Assembly: GCA_002722295.1 (NCBI GenBank)
Contig: PBLF01000009.1
Coordinates: 67,768-131,767, forward strand
Source: Stappia sp.
Lineage (GTDB): Bacteria > Pseudomonadota > Alphaproteobacteria > Rhizobiales > Stappiaceae
DNA: 64,000 bases
Direction: 5' to 3'
Shown piece by piece: positions 53,919 through 64,000 of this stretch. The translations under genes and the position numbers were made by a program. Numbering within the stretch: the first letter of the stretch is position 1; the number at the start of each line of letters is the position of its first letter. A model generated the notes under the pieces. It was given only the letters and a program-made list of their open reading frames with translations, had not been told where the DNA came from and made no database searches.

Positions 53919-55460
53919 TCAGAGATCGAGAACGAGACGCTGCACGTCCTCGAGGCTCTCCTTGACGCGGACAAGGAAGGTCACGGCCTCCTTGCCGTCG
54001 ACGATGCGGTGATCGTAGCTGAGCGCCAGATACATCATCGGGCGGGCAACGATCTGGCCGTTCACCACCATCGGGCGTTCCTGGATCTTGTGCATGCCCA
54101 GGATGCCGGACTGCGGTGCGTTCAGGATCGGCGAGGACATCAGCGACCCGTAGACGCCACCGTTGGAGATGGTGAAGGTGCCGCCCTGCATGTCGTTCAT
54201 GCCGAGCTTGCCGTCACGCGCCTTGCGGCCCAGGTTGGCGATTTCCTTCTCGATCTCGGCGATCGACATCTGGTCGGCATCGCGCACCACCGGCACGACG
54301 AGGCCACGGTCGGTGCCGACCGCGACGCCGATGTGGCAGAAGTTCTTGTAGATGACGTCCGTGCCGTCGATCTCCGCGTTGACCGCCGGGATCTCCTTCA
54401 GCGCATGGCAGACCGCCTTGGTGAAGAAGCCCATGAAGCCAAGCTTCACGCCGTGCTTCTTCTCGAAGAGATCCTTGTAGGACTTCCTGAGTTCCATGAC
54501 CGGGCCCATGTCCACCTCGTTGTAGGTGGTCAGCATGGCGGCGGTGTTCTGGGCGTCCTTGAGACGGCGCGCGATGGTCTGGCGCAGCTTGGTCATGCGC
54601 ACGCGCTCCTCGCGCGCGGCATCCTCGGCCACCGACGGGGCGCGGGCGGCTGCCGGCGCGGACGCCGTGGAGGAGGTCTGGGCGATGGAAGCGGCGGCAG
54701 CCGCGATCACGTCACCCTTGAGCACCTGGCCGCGCTTGCCCGATCCCTCGACCGACCCGGCATCCATGCCCTTCTCGGCCAGCATCTTGGAGGCGGAAGG
54801 CGCCGGCGGCATGTCCGACCCGGAAGCGGCCGGAGCCTTCCCGTCCTCGGCCTTCGGCGCCGAGGCGACCGGAGCGGAGGCGGCACCCGCGCCAACGGCG
54901 ATGCGCGCCAGAAGCTGGCCCGGCGTCACGGTGGTGCCGGTCTCGACCGCGACCTCGACGATCTTGCCGGCGGCCGGGGAGGGAACCTCCTGCGCGGCCT
55001 TGTCGGTCTCCAGCTCGACGAGAATGTCGTCGGCCTTCACGGTGTCGCCGACCTTGACGAACCATTCGCCGACATCCGCCTCGGTGACGCTTTCGCCAGC
55101 CGAGGGAACGACCACGTCAACGGTCTCGGTCTTGTCGCCGCCCTTGGCCTCGGCCTTCTCTTCGGTCTTCGCGGAGGACTTCTCCGCCGGCTTTGCGGCC
55201 GCGGCGGGCTTGGCCGCGCCGGCTCCATCCTCGATCTGCCCGAGAAGCGCGCCGACCTCGACGGTGTCGCCTTCCTTGACGAGGATCTCGCCAAGCGTGC
55301 CGGACGCGGGCGCCGGCACTTCCACCGTCACCTTGTCCGTCTCCAGCTCGACGATGGGCTCGTCGGCGTTGATCGCATCGCCGGGCTTCTTGAACCACTG
55401 CGCGATGGTGGCCTCGGTCACGGATTCGCCCAGCGTGGGAACTCGAATTTCGGTCGCCAT
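53919..55460 (-). CDS. sucB: Dihydrolipoyllysine succinyltransferase (E2 of 2-oxoglutarate dehydrogenase) with two lipoyl domains
   Basis: A 513-residue E2 that transfers the succinyl group from lipoyl to CoA. Unusually it has two tandem lipoyl domains: residues about 2-78 ([11 protein letters not shown], lipoyl K43) and about 112-188 ([11 protein letters not shown], lipoyl K154), joined by an Ala/Lys/Glu-rich linker. A peripheral subunit-binding domain ([14 protein letters not shown], about 225-260) and the catalytic core with SYDHRIVDG follow. Most SucB proteins have one lipoyl domain. ATG at 55460 ([14 protein letters not shown]) is the family start. It lies 169 bp after sucA. Confidence 0.96.
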   Translation of the reverse strand: MATEIRVPTLGESVTEATIAQWFKKPGDAINADEPIVELETDKVTVEVPAPASGTLGEILVKEGDTVEVGALLGQIEDGAGAAKPAAAAKPAEKSSAKTEEKAEAKGGDKTETVDVVVPSAGESVTEADVGEWFVKVGDTVKADDILVELETDKAAQEVPSPAAGKIVEVAVETGTTVTPGQLLARIAVGAGAASAPVASAPKAEDGKAPAASGSDMPPAPSASKMLAEKGMDAGSVEGSGKRGQVLKGDVIAAAAASIAQTSSTASAPAAARAPSVAEDAAREERVRMTKLRQTIARRLKDAQNTAAMLTTYNEVDMGPVMELRKSYKDLFEKKHGVKLGFMGFFTKAVCHALKEIPAVNAEIDGTDVIYKNFCHIGVAVGTDRGLVVPVVRDADQMSIAEIEKEIANLGRKARDGKLGMNDMQGGTFTISNGGVYGSLMSSPILNAPQSGILGMHKIQERPMVVNGQIVARPMMYLALSYDHRIVDGKEAVTFLVRVKESLEDVQRLVLDL

Positions 55461-55629
55461 GATCTCAATCTCTTTCATCCGGTGGCGGCGCGCGGAAGGA
55501 ACCGGTCCTTGCGCCAAGCGACGGGCCTGCCGGCGCCCGTCGGATCCCGTGGTCCATGAAGCGGCCACGGGCGAAAAGGGGTCAGACACGTGACGGCGCG
55601 CGCCGGGGTCTCCGGCGCGCGCCATGCGA

Positions 55630-58614
55630 CTAATCGGCGAAGGCCTCGTCCAGGAACGCCTGGAGCTGGGCCTGGTGCTTGGACATCAGACCCGTGGCGG
55701 TCGCCGCCGAAGCGGCGCGGCCCACGTAGCGCGGCCGCTGGTTGGTGGCCTCGATCTGCTGCAGCACCCACTCGAGATAGGTCTGGACGAAGAACCAGGA
55801 GCCCATGTTCTTGGGCTCTTCCTGGCACCACACGAAGTCCGCGCCCTTGAAGCGGGCCAGCTCGTTCACCAGCGCCTTGGTCGGGAACGGATAGAGCTGC
55901 TCGACGCGAAGCAGGTAGACATCGTTGATGCCCCGCTTCTCGCGCTCCTCGAACAGGTCGTAGTAGACCTTGCCCGAGCACAGCACGACGCGGCGGATCT
56001 TGTCGTCCGCGGCCAGCTCGATCTCGCTCATGCCCGGAAGCTGAGCATCGTCCCACAGGATGCGGTGGAAGCTCGTGTCCTCGCCGAACTCGTCCAGCCG
56101 GCTGACGGCGCGCTTGTGGCGCAGCAGCGACTTCGGCGTCATCAGGATCAGCGGCTTGCGGAAGTCGCGCTTCAACTGACGACGCAGGATGTGGAAGTAG
56201 TTCGCCGGCGTGGTGCAGTTCGCGACCTGCATGTTGTCTTCGGCGCACATCTGCAGGAACCGCTCGAGACGGGCGGAGGAGTGCTCCGGACCCTGCCCCT
56301 CGTAGCCGTGCGGAAGCAGGCAGACGAGGCCCGACATGCGCAGCCACTTGCGCTCGCCCGACGACAGGAACTGGTCGAAGACCACCTGCGCGCCGTTGGC
56401 GAAGTCACCGAACTGGGCTTCCCAGAGCGTCAGCGCGTTGGGCTCGGTCAACGTGTAGCCGTACTCGAAGCCAAGCACCGCTTCCTCGGAGAGCATCGAG
56501 TTGATGACCTCGTAGCGCCCCTGGGTCTCGCTCAGGTGATTGAGCGGGATGTAGCGGTTCTCGTCCTCCTGGTCGTAGAGAACGGAGTGGCGCTGCGAGA
56601 AGGTGCCGCGCTCGCAGTCCTGGCCCGACAGGCGGACCGGATGACCGTCGACCATCAGCGACCCGAAGGCCATGGCCTCGGCGGTGGCCCAGTCGAAGCC
56701 CTCGCCCGTGTCGAACATCTTCTTGCGGTTGTCGAGGAAGCGGCGGATCGTGCGGTGGACGTTGAAGCCCTCCGGAACGCTCGTCAGCTTCGTGCCGATA
56801 TCCTTCAGCGTGTCGACGGGAACGCCGGTCTGGCCGCGACGGGGATCCTCGAGATCCTTCGCCTGCTTCATGCCCGCCCACTTGCCGTCGAGCCAGTCGG
56901 CCTTGTTCGGCTTGTAGGCCTGGCCCGCGTCGAACTCGCGGTCGAGGTCGGCGCGCCGTTCGGCGCGCATGGCCTCGAGTTCCTCCGCCGTGATGACGTT
57001 CTCGGCGATCAGCTTGTCGGCATAGATCTGCAGCGTCGTCGAATGCTGGCGGATCTTGCGGTACATGATCGGCTGGGTGAACGCCGGCTCGTCGGACTCG
57101 TTGTGGCCGAAACGGCGGTAGCAGATCATGTCGATCACGACCGGCTTGCCGAAGAGCTGGCGGAACTCGGTCGCCACCTTGGCGGCATAGACCACCGCTT
57201 CCGGATCGTCGCCGTTCACGTGGAAGATCGGAGCCTCGATCATCTTTGCCACATCGGAGGGATACGGCGAGGACCGCGAGAAGCGCGGGTTCGTCGTGAA
57301 GCCGATCTGGTTGTTGATGATGAAGTGGACCGAACCGCCGGTACGATGGCCGCGCAGGGACGACAGGCCGAGACACTCGGCAACGACACCCTGGCCCGCG
57401 AAGGCCGCGTCGCCGTGCAGAAGCAGCGGCAGCACGGTCGAACGGTCGACCTCCGTGGTCTCCACGAAGCGTCCGTCGACGGCCGAGAGCTGATCCTGCT
57501 TGGCGCGGGCCTTGCCGAGCACCACCGGATCGACGATCTCGAGGTGCGACGGGTTGGCGGTCAGCGACAGATGCACCCTGTTGCCGTCGAACTCGCGGTC
57601 CGAGGAGGCGCCGAGGTGATACTTCACGTCGCCGGAGCCCTCCACGTCGTCAGGGGCGAAGGAGCCGCCCTTGAACTCGTGGAAGATCGCGCGCAGCGGC
57701 TTGCCCAGCACCTGGGCCAGCACGTTGAGGCGGCCGCGATGGGCCATGCCGAACACGATTTCCTTCACGCCGAGCGCGCCGCCGCGCTTGATGATCTGCT
57801 CGAGCGCGGGCAGCAGGGCCTCGCCGCCGTCGAGACCGAAGCGCTTGGTGCCGGTGTACTTGACGTCCAGGAATTTCTCGAAGCCCTCGGCCTCGAGCAG
57901 CTTGTTCAGGATCGCCTTCTTGCCCTTGGGCGTGAACTCGATCTCCTTGTCCGGTCCCTCGATGCGCTCCTGGATCCAGGACTTCTCGGCCGGATTGGAG
58001 ATGTGCATGAACTCGACGCCCAGCGTCGAGCAATAGGTCCGCTTGAGGATGTCGAGCATCTCGCGAATGGTCGCGAACTCGAGGCCCAGAACGTGATCGA
58101 TGAAGATCTTGCGGTCCCAGTCGGCTTCCGTGAAGCCGTAGGACGAGGGATGCAGCTCCTCGTGATCCTCCTGCACCTTGAGCTTGAGAGGATCGAGGTC
58201 CGCATGCAGGTGGCCGCGCATGCGGTAGGCGCGGATCATCATAAGCGCCCGCACGGAATCGCGCGTCTGCTGCTGGACGGCCGCGTCCGTCAGCGGTTCG
58301 CCGCGGGTCTCAGCCCTGGCCTTGATCTTGTCGCCGAGCGCCTTTTCCGCCGGCGCCCAGTTGCCGTCGAGCGCGTTGACGAGATCGCCGTTGGCGGCGA
58401 TCGGCCAGTCCGGACGCTTCCAGGATGCGCCGCGCGCCTCCTTCAGCACATCCGCGGTCTCGTCCGCCAGATTGGAGAAGAAGTCACGCCAGGATTCATC
58501 CAGGGAGCCCGGATCCTCCTTGTAGCGCGCATAGAGATCTTCGATATAGGCCGCGTTGCCGCCGTACAAAAACGACGTCATCGCGAAAACGTTGTTCGCG
58601 TCCTGCCGAGCCAT
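55630..58614 (-). CDS. sucA: 2-oxoglutarate dehydrogenase E1 component
   Basis: A 994-residue thiamine-diphosphate enzyme that decarboxylates 2-oxoglutarate and passes the succinyl group to the lipoyl E2. [18 protein letters not shown] is the conserved N-terminal E2-binding segment, followed by the ThDP-binding region ([31 protein letters not shown]) and the C-terminal domain ([27 protein letters not shown]). ATG at 58614 (MARQDANN) is the family start. A perfect hairpin lies between sucD and this gene. Confidence 0.98.
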   Translation of the reverse strand: MARQDANNVFAMTSFLYGGNAAYIEDLYARYKEDPGSLDESWRDFFSNLADETADVLKEARGASWKRPDWPIAANGDLVNALDGNWAPAEKALGDKIKARAETRGEPLTDAAVQQQTRDSVRALMMIRAYRMRGHLHADLDPLKLKVQEDHEELHPSSYGFTEADWDRKIFIDHVLGLEFATIREMLDILKRTYCSTLGVEFMHISNPAEKSWIQERIEGPDKEIEFTPKGKKAILNKLLEAEGFEKFLDVKYTGTKRFGLDGGEALLPALEQIIKRGGALGVKEIVFGMAHRGRLNVLAQVLGKPLRAIFHEFKGGSFAPDDVEGSGDVKYHLGASSDREFDGNRVHLSLTANPSHLEIVDPVVLGKARAKQDQLSAVDGRFVETTEVDRSTVLPLLLHGDAAFAGQGVVAECLGLSSLRGHRTGGSVHFIINNQIGFTTNPRFSRSSPYPSDVAKMIEAPIFHVNGDDPEAVVYAAKVATEFRQLFGKPVVIDMICYRRFGHNESDEPAFTQPIMYRKIRQHSTTLQIYADKLIAENVITAEELEAMRAERRADLDREFDAGQAYKPNKADWLDGKWAGMKQAKDLEDPRRGQTGVPVDTLKDIGTKLTSVPEGFNVHRTIRRFLDNRKKMFDTGEGFDWATAEAMAFGSLMVDGHPVRLSGQDCERGTFSQRHSVLYDQEDENRYIPLNHLSETQGRYEVINSMLSEEAVLGFEYGYTLTEPNALTLWEAQFGDFANGAQVVFDQFLSSGERKWLRMSGLVCLLPHGYEGQGPEHSSARLERFLQMCAEDNMQVANCTTPANYFHILRRQLKRDFRKPLILMTPKSLLRHKRAVSRLDEFGEDTSFHRILWDDAQLPGMSEIELAADDKIRRVVLCSGKVYYDLFEEREKRGINDVYLLRVEQLYPFPTKALVNELARFKGADFVWCQEEPKNMGSWFFVQTYLEWVLQQIEATNQRPRYVGRAASAATATGLMSKHQAQLQAFLDEAFAD

Positions 58615-58784
58615 CACCATAGCGGGGTCGCCCCCGCCCGCCTTGCTGTGGGGAGCCCTTTCACGCAGCGCCCCTGTCAAACGGATGTGGGACAGAACCG
58701 CGCGATGCGTGCCCCGCGCGGCTCCTCATTCATCGGTACACGGGAAAACTCCCCAAGGGAAGGTCCCACGCCCCGCATATGTGT

Positions 58785-58816
58785 CTGCGAGCACGGTAAA
58801 AAAACCGTGCTCGCAG
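58785..58816 (-). promoter_or_regulatory. Perfect intercistronic hairpin between sucD and sucA
   Basis: Arms CTGCGAGCACGG (58785-58796) and CCGTGCTCGCAG (58805-58816) pair over 12 bp; the loop on the minus-strand RNA is UUUUUUUA. It starts 7 bp after the sucD stop and has no downstream U-tract. It may be an RNA-processing or stabilising element, or an attenuator between sucCD and sucAB. Confidence 0.7.
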
Positions 58817-58822
58817 GGAAAA

Positions 58823-59731
58823 TCAGCCCTTGAGGACCTCGAGGAGGGTCTCGCCGAGCTTGGCCGGAGACGGGGAAACGCGGATGCCCGCCTCTTCCAT
58901 CGCCGCGATCTTGTCCTCGGCGCCGCCCTTGCCGCCGGAAATCACGGCGCCGGCATGGCCCATGGTGCGGCCCGGAGGCGCCGTGCGGCCCGCGATGAAG
59001 CCGGCCATCGGCTTGCTGCGGCCCTTCTTCGCCTCGTCCTTGAGGAACTGCGCGGCCTCTTCCTCGGCCGAACCGCCGATCTCGCCGATCATGATGATCG
59101 ACTTGGTCTCGTCGTCGGCGAGGAACATCTCCAGCACGTCGATGAACTCGGTGCCCTTGACCGGATCGCCGCCGATGCCCACCGCCGTCGTCTGGCCGAG
59201 GCCGGCGTTGGAGGTCTGGAACACGGCCTCATAGGTGAGCGTGCCCGAGCGCGAGACGACGCCGACCGAGCCCTTCTTGAAGATGGAGCCCGGCATGATG
59301 CCGATCTTGCACTCTTCCGGGGTCAGGATGCCCGGGCAGTTCGGGCCGAGCAGGCGCGACCTGGACTTCTCCAGCTTCGCCTTGACCTTCACCATGTCGG
59401 CGACCGGAATGCCTTCCGTGATGCAGACGATGAACGGCACCTCGGCATCGATGGCCTCGATGATCGCGGCCGCGGCGCCTGCCGGCGGCACGTAGATCAC
59501 CGAAGCATCCGCGCCGGTCGCCTCCTTCGCTTCGCCGACGGTGGCGAAGATGGGAAGCGATGCGGCGGAATCGAGGCCGGAGGTCCAGCTCTCACCGCCC
59601 TTCTTGGGATGCACGCCGGCAACCATCTGGGTGCCATAATAGGCTAGGGCCTGCTCCGTGTGGAACGTGCCGGTCTTGCCGGTCAGGCCCTGGACGATGA
59701 CCTTGGTGTCTTTGTTGACGAGAATGGACAT
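58823..59731 (-). CDS. sucD: Succinyl-CoA synthetase alpha subunit
   Basis: A 302-residue CoA-binding subunit; its active-site histidine lies in [15 protein letters not shown] terminus [20 protein letters not shown] is standard. It forms SucC2D2 with the beta subunit, whose gene normally abuts it; here about 1.5 kb of other genes intervene. Translation starts 22 bp after the toxin stop with GGGAG upstream. Confidence 0.98.
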   Translation of the reverse strand: MSILVNKDTKVIVQGLTGKTGTFHTEQALAYYGTQMVAGVHPKKGGESWTSGLDSAASLPIFATVGEAKEATGADASVIYVPPAGAAAAIIEAIDAEVPFIVCITEGIPVADMVKVKAKLEKSRSRLLGPNCPGILTPEECKIGIMPGSIFKKGSVGVVSRSGTLTYEAVFQTSNAGLGQTTAVGIGGDPVKGTEFIDVLEMFLADDETKSIIMIGEIGGSAEEEAAQFLKDEAKKGRSKPMAGFIAGRTAPPGRTMGHAGAVISGGKGGAEDKIAAMEEAGIRVSPSPAKLGETLLEVLKG

Positions 59732-59753
59732 TAGGCAGCTCCCGGCTGTGCGA

Positions 59754-60218
59754 CTAGAGGAAAGGATTGACTACGGTCACGGGGCCATAAGCCTGCCCGT
59801 GACTAAGCCCCTCGGTATAAAGGGTAGCAGCGCCGAGGCGCTCGGCTGCGGCGATGACAGCACCATCCCAGTAAGAAATTTCGAAACGCTGCGAAACGGC
59901 GATCCCCGCCAACACCAACTGCTCATCGGCCGCGACAAACGGCTTGCGCGCAAGCAGCGAGACCCAGCGCCGCGCTTCATCAGGAGAAAGCGGTCGACAC
60001 CCCTTGCTGATCGCATTGGCATAGAACTCGGCAAGGACTTGAGCACTCGTTCCGAACTGCGTTGTGAGCAGACCGTGGGCCACCTGCCATTTTTCGCGAT
60101 CGGCCGCCTGACCGTTCGCCGCGTGAAGCAGGATATTGGTATCGAGAAAGACATCAGCGCCAGCGATCAAAACGTGGATGCCCCGAGTACGTTTCTTCCC
60201 GACGTGGCTGCCAGTCAC
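59754..60218 (-). CDS. PIN-domain toxin (VapC-like)
   Basis: A 154-residue (or about 138) PIN-domain ribonuclease of a type II toxin-antitoxin pair. Acidic residues expected for Mg2+ are D26 (VFLDTN), E64 (VLAEFY) and D118 ([10 protein letters not shown]); the last position reads YTEGL, with E136 but Gly137 where Asp is common. The start is uncertain: GTG at 60218 overlaps the antitoxin by 65 bp, TTG at 60170 overlaps it by 17 bp. The RNA target is unknown. Base composition is lower in GC than the flanking suc genes, suggesting acquisition. Confidence 0.85.
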   Translation of the reverse strand: MTGSHVGKKRTRGIHVLIAGADVFLDTNILLHAANGQAADREKWQVAHGLLTTQFGTSAQVLAEFYANAISKGCRPLSPDEARRWVSLLARKPFVAADEQLVLAGIAVSQRFEISYWDGAVIAAAERLGAATLYTEGLSHGQAYGPVTVVNPFL

Positions 60219-60411
60219 CCATGTCGCCCATTCTTTCGCGAGACAGCCTCAGCAACTCCTCGGTAATCTCGTCACGCTGCTGCTCCTGCTCAACGAGCCG
60301 GGTCAGGAAATTGCGCACGAGTTCGTTGACGCTCGTGCGCTTCATGGCTGCAAGCACGCGAACCTTGTCGAGGAGGTTTTCGTCTATGGCAAGGGTGATG
60401 TTCTTGGACAT
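60154..60411 (-). CDS. Ribbon-helix-helix antitoxin (VapB-like)
   Basis: An 85-residue protein with an N-terminal ribbon-helix-helix DNA-binding segment (NITLAIDENLLDKVRVLAAMKRTSVNEL, given as residues 4-31) and a charged C-terminal tail ([12 protein letters not shown]) suited to block the toxin. It precedes and overlaps the PIN gene, the normal antitoxin-first order. A 15-bp palindrome 17 bp upstream is its likely autoregulatory operator. Confidence 0.85.
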   Translation of the reverse strand: MSKNITLAIDENLLDKVRVLAAMKRTSVNELVRNFLTRLVEQEQQRDEITEELLRLSRERMGDMGDWQPRREETYSGHPRFDRWR

Positions 60412-60427
60412 GCCAATCCACGCGGGT

Positions 60428-60442
60428 TATGTGCTACACATA
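60428..60442 (-). promoter_or_regulatory. Operator of the toxin-antitoxin pair
   Basis: Perfect inverted repeat TATGTG-CTA-CACATA, 17 bp before the antitoxin start. Such short symmetric sites are typical for RHH antitoxin autorepression. Confidence 0.65.
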
Positions 60443-60545
60443 TCCTGCGTTGGGCGTGCACGCAACCATCAATCGCTTGCACGGACTATTGCCATCGTCT
60501 GAGAAACGTCCTCAATCGGTTCCAGCCTCGCGGGCCGGCACACTC

Positions 60546-61241
60546 CTATTGCTGCCCAGACCGCTCAGCCCTTGGAACGATGACCTTGGTCGACTGGAGC
60601 ACCGTCGCGTTGGCTGGCACTTTGCCAGGCGCCCGTTCTTCCACGTCGTAGACGAGGAAATATCGATTTCGACCGTTCTCGATCTTGAGGCGACCGGCCC
60701 CCAGCCGCTTCGGCGTACGCGACTGCTGCACACGCGCCTCTCTTGGGGTTCCCTTCGTGATCGCATCGCGAAACGATGCGATCATTGAAGAGTTCTGATC
60801 GAGGCTCAGCCTCAGCTCTTCATTTCCGGCCGCATCAACCGACTCCACGTGCTCATGCGCCTGGATCCAAGCCTCCAGTTGCTGGAAATCCCCCGGCCCG
60901 CAAAACGTTGAGACCCCATACGTAGCCGCCGTCCAATTCTGGTAGCCGCAGGATTGGTAGACCACGTCAGAAAACCGTACTTCCGTCAGAGAAAACTGAG
61001 CGGCAATGCCGGCAGAAGATCGAACCAGTGATCCAGGTCGAACGCTCCAGCCAGCATCTCGCAGGGACTGCATCACCTCATCTCGCGATCCATCACTGCC
61101 AAGACATACAACGATGAAATCCTTGATCGGACAGTAATTTCCGTCGTCAAGGGCATACGTCATAGTTGCCGTGCCGCCCACCACCACAAGGGAGAGAGCG
61201 GCACACAACCAGCTGGATCGTGTACAGAGGCGACCAGTCAT
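60546..61241 (-). CDS. Exported protein of unknown function, coupled to sucC
   Basis: A 231-residue protein I do not recognise. A signal peptide ends near residue 30 ([18 protein letters not shown]). The mature part has four cysteines ([28 protein letters not shown]), likely disulfide-bonded in the periplasm, a short predicted-helical middle ([15 protein letters not shown]) and a basic stretch ([20 protein letters not shown]). Its ATG overlaps the sucC stop as TGATG, so it may be translated by coupling to sucC. GC content is visibly lower than in sucC and sucD. No homologous function can be named. Confidence 0.75.
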   Translation of the reverse strand: MTGRLCTRSSWLCAALSLVVVGGTATMTYALDDGNYCPIKDFIVVCLGSDGSRDEVMQSLRDAGWSVRPGSLVRSSAGIAAQFSLTEVRFSDVVYQSCGYQNWTAATYGVSTFCGPGDFQQLEAWIQAHEHVESVDAAGNEELRLSLDQNSSMIASFRDAITKGTPREARVQQSRTPKRLGAGRLKIENGRNRYFLVYDVEERAPGKVPANATVLQSTKVIVPRAERSGQQ

Positions 61242-62434
61242 CAGCCCTTCACGGCAGCGACGATCTTCTGGGCGGCATCGTCGAGATCATCGGCGGCGAT
61301 GACGTTCAGGCCGCTCTCGTTGATGATCTTCTTGCCGAGCTCGACGTTCGTGCCCTCGAGGCGCACGACCAGCGGCACCTTCAGGCCGACTTCCTGCACG
61401 GCCGCGATCACGCCTTCCGCGATCACGTCGCAGCGCATGATGCCGCCGAAGATGTTGACCAGGATGCCCTTCACGTTCGGATCGGACGTGATGATCTTGA
61501 ACGCCGCCGTGACCTTCTCCTTGGAGGCGCCACCGCCCACGTCGAGGAAGTTCGCCGGCTCCGCGCCGTAGAGCTTGATGATGTCCATGGTCGCCATGGC
61601 GAGGCCGGCGCCGTTCACCATGCAGCCGATGTCACCGTCGAGCGCGACGTAGGCGAGGTCGTACTTGGACGCCTCGATCTCCTTGTCGTCCTCCTCGGTG
61701 ATGTCGCGCAGCTCGACGATGTCCGGATGACGGAACAGCGCGTTGCCGTCGAAGGACACCTTGGCGTCGAGGACGCGCAGGCGGCCGTTCTTCATGACGA
61801 TCAGCGGGTTGATCTCGAGAAGGCTCATGTCCTTCTCGACGAAGGCCGTGTAGAGGATCGGGAACAGCTTCATGCCGTCGGCCCGCGCCTCGCCGGAGAG
61901 CTCGAGAGCGTCGCACAGCTTGCCGGCGTCGGCCTCGGTCACGCCCGTGTCCGGGTCGATGGCCACGGTGACGATCTTCTCCGGCGTCTCCTCGGCGACC
62001 GCCTCGATGTCCATGCCGCCCTCGGTCGAGACGACGAAGGCCGGACGGCCGACCGTGCGGTCGACGAGGATGGAGAGGTACAGCTCGCGCTCGATGTCGG
62101 CGCCGTCCTCGATGTAGAGACGGTTGACCTGCTTGCCGGCGTCGCCGGTCTGCTTGGTCACCAGCGTGTTGCCGAGCATCTCGGCGGCGTGCGACTTCAC
62201 CTCGTCGAGCGAGAAGGCGAGGCGAACGCCGCCCTTCGCGTCGGGGCCGAGTTCCTTGAACTTGCCCTTGCCGCGACCGCCGGCGTGGATCTGCGACTTC
62301 ACCACCCAGAGCGGACCGGGGAGCTGCTTCGCGGCAGCCTCGGCCTCGTCGGCGGAGAAGATGGCAACGCCCTCGGCCACCGGGGCGCCATAGCCCTTGA
62401 GGACCTGCTTGGCCTGGTATTCGTGGATGTTCAT
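61241..62434 (-). CDS. sucC: Succinyl-CoA synthetase beta subunit
   Basis: A 397-residue ADP-forming subunit with the ATP-grasp fold ([63 protein letters not shown]). It makes ATP from succinyl-CoA in the TCA cycle together with SucD. ATG at 62434 is the family start. The gene after it in the transcript is not sucD but an unknown exported protein. Confidence 0.98.
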   Translation of the reverse strand: MNIHEYQAKQVLKGYGAPVAEGVAIFSADEAEAAAKQLPGPLWVVKSQIHAGGRGKGKFKELGPDAKGGVRLAFSLDEVKSHAAEMLGNTLVTKQTGDAGKQVNRLYIEDGADIERELYLSILVDRTVGRPAFVVSTEGGMDIEAVAEETPEKIVTVAIDPDTGVTEADAGKLCDALELSGEARADGMKLFPILYTAFVEKDMSLLEINPLIVMKNGRLRVLDAKVSFDGNALFRHPDIVELRDITEEDDKEIEASKYDLAYVALDGDIGCMVNGAGLAMATMDIIKLYGAEPANFLDVGGGASKEKVTAAFKIITSDPNVKGILVNIFGGIMRCDVIAEGVIAAVQEVGLKVPLVVRLEGTNVELGKKIINESGLNVIAADDLDDAAQKIVAAVKG

Positions 62435-62470
62435 GGGTGTGATCTCCCGTTTGGACGGCGCGTCATGCAA

Positions 62471-62495
62471 AGCGGGAGGCCCGAGGCCTCCCGCT
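62471..62495 (-). promoter_or_regulatory. Intercistronic hairpin between mdh and sucC
   Basis: Perfect 11-bp arms AGCGGGAGGCC / GGCCTCCCGCT with a 3-nt loop, 6 bp after the mdh stop and 36 bp before sucC. Followed on the minus strand by TTTG only, so partial termination or 3' end protection of mdh mRNA is more likely than full termination. Confidence 0.6.
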
Positions 62496-62501
62496 CAATC
62501 A

Positions 62502-63467
<966 letters not shown>

Positions 63468-63498
63468 CTATTGCTTCCCTTTACGTAAAATGGAGCAT

Positions 63499-63517
63499 CG
63501 ACCGTTCTGAACGGTCG
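63499..63517 (-). promoter_or_regulatory. Inverted repeat upstream of mdh
   Basis: CGACCGTT-CTG-AACGGTCG lies 35 bp before the mdh start between zapE and mdh. It could be an operator or a leader hairpin of the TCA operon; no regulator is suggested by the sequence. Confidence 0.45.
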
Positions 63518-63586
63518 CGCATGGCACTAAACCCTTTGCGCCCCCGGTGCAAGCTAATCGAAGGGCGCAACCGGCCCGGCGCGGGC

Positions 63587-64000
63587 TTACTCCGCGTCGC
63601 CCAGCCACGCCTCGGAGCGCATCTCGGTCAGCCGCGAGACCGTGCGCGCGAACTCGAAGGACTCGGTGCCGGTCGTCGCCACATAGAGGCCATCCGGCTC
63701 GGTTTCCGCCGAAATCACGAGCTTGTTTCGCGTGTTGTAGAGCGTGTCGATCAGGTTGATGAACCGCTTGGCGGCGTTGCGCTGGGGCAGGTCCATGACC
63801 GGCACGTTCTCGATCACGAACGTATGGTAGGAATGGGCGAGCCGCTGGTAGTCGGCCGCGCCCAGGGGCTGCTCGCACAGCTCCTTGAAGGAGAACCGCG
63901 CGACGCCGGCGGCCGTGCGTTCCACCGGGATGACGCGCCCCTTGGCCTCCAGCTCCTCCCGGTGGGCGGGAAGCCCGTGGGTCAGCTTGCGCCACAGCGC
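63587..64000 (-). CDS. zapE: Cell division protein ZapE, C-terminal part (cut by window edge)
   Basis: The last 137 residues of an AFG1-like ATPase (ZapE), which acts at the divisome in bacteria. Visible features are ARFSFKELCEQPLGAADY, HTFVIENVPVMDLPQRNAAKRFINLIDTLYN (given as residues, split across helices) and the SFEFARTVSRLTEMRSEAWL end. The Walker motifs lie outside the window. It stands directly upstream of mdh, the usual place in Rhizobiales. Confidence 0.93.
   Translation of the reverse strand, partial: ALWRKLTHGLPAHREELEAKGRVIPVERTAAGVARFSFKELCEQPLGAADYQRLAHSYHTFVIENVPVMDLPQRNAAKRFINLIDTLYNTRNKLVISAETEPDGLYVATTGTESFEFARTVSRLTEMRSEAWLGDAE

Noticed and set aside
55624..58833. A 1069-codon open frame on the plus strand opposite sucA
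   Set aside because: It mirrors sucA in the antisense direction; GC-rich codon bias keeps such frames open. The product shows low-complexity His/Arg/Leu/Val composition and no domain. The same applies to 24561-27446 opposite gyrB, 6099-8186 opposite tsaE/divL, 39172-41976 opposite atp genes and 44442-47093 opposite priA.

Overview
The window is GC-rich, densely coded chromosomal DNA from an alphaproteobacterium, most likely of the order Hyphomicrobiales (Rhizobiales). The evidence is a set of gene neighbourhoods typical of that group: addAB next to a TsaE/sugar-kinase fusion and a DivL-type kinase; ahcY with ptsH, an EIIA-Man protein, hprK and chvGI facing pckA; dnaA-dnaN-recF-gyrB; mutM facing ubiE-ubiB; an atpHAGDC operon; priA facing a short transaldolase and xerC; and a zapE-mdh-sucCD-sucAB-lpd TCA-cycle block. 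A Stappia/Roseibium-like genus is a guess from overall resemblance. I saw no rRNA, tRNA, CRISPR array, prophage or insertion sequence.

Layout. 1-8.9 kb (minus strand): divL, tsaE/amgK fusion, murU-like gene, addB, addA (cut by the left edge), covering cell-cycle signalling, tRNA modification with cell-wall recycling, and recombination. 9.1-17 kb (minus): chvI, chvG, hprK, EIIA, ptsH, a VOC protein, ahcY behind a striking palindromic operator, and a MATE transporter. 17.3-24 kb (plus): pckA, a molybdenum-cofactor maturation cassette (split XdhC plus a molybdopterin-binding/nucleotidyltransferase fusion), a 69-residue GcrA-type zinc-motif protein and an iron-sulfur photolyase. 24.2-33.7 kb (minus): a divergent stand-alone rpsL, gyrB, a LysE exporter, recF, dnaN, dnaA, about 1.4 kb of non-coding DNA upstream of dnaA, and rpsT. 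33.9-44.1 kb: enoyl-CoA hydratase, mutM, ubiE-ubiB, an AlkB-like dioxygenase and the F1-ATPase operon. 44.6-50.3 kb: priA, transaldolase, two REP-like palindromic elements, xerC and two small exported proteins. 50.3-64 kb (minus): zapE (cut by the right edge), mdh, sucC, a 1.5 kb inserted module (unknown exported protein plus a PIN-domain toxin-antitoxin pair), sucD, sucA, sucB, three accessory genes and lpdA.

Almost everything is core housekeeping. The parts that deserve attention are: the solitary rpsL, whose S12 protein has changed at both classic streptomycin-interaction lysines and has its own consensus promoter; the toxin-antitoxin plus exported-protein wedge that separates sucC from sucD; the zinc-only GcrA-like protein; the E2 component with two lipoyl domains; the palindrome in front of ahcY; and hairpins between the TCA-operon genes. 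I found no clearly new multi-gene system.
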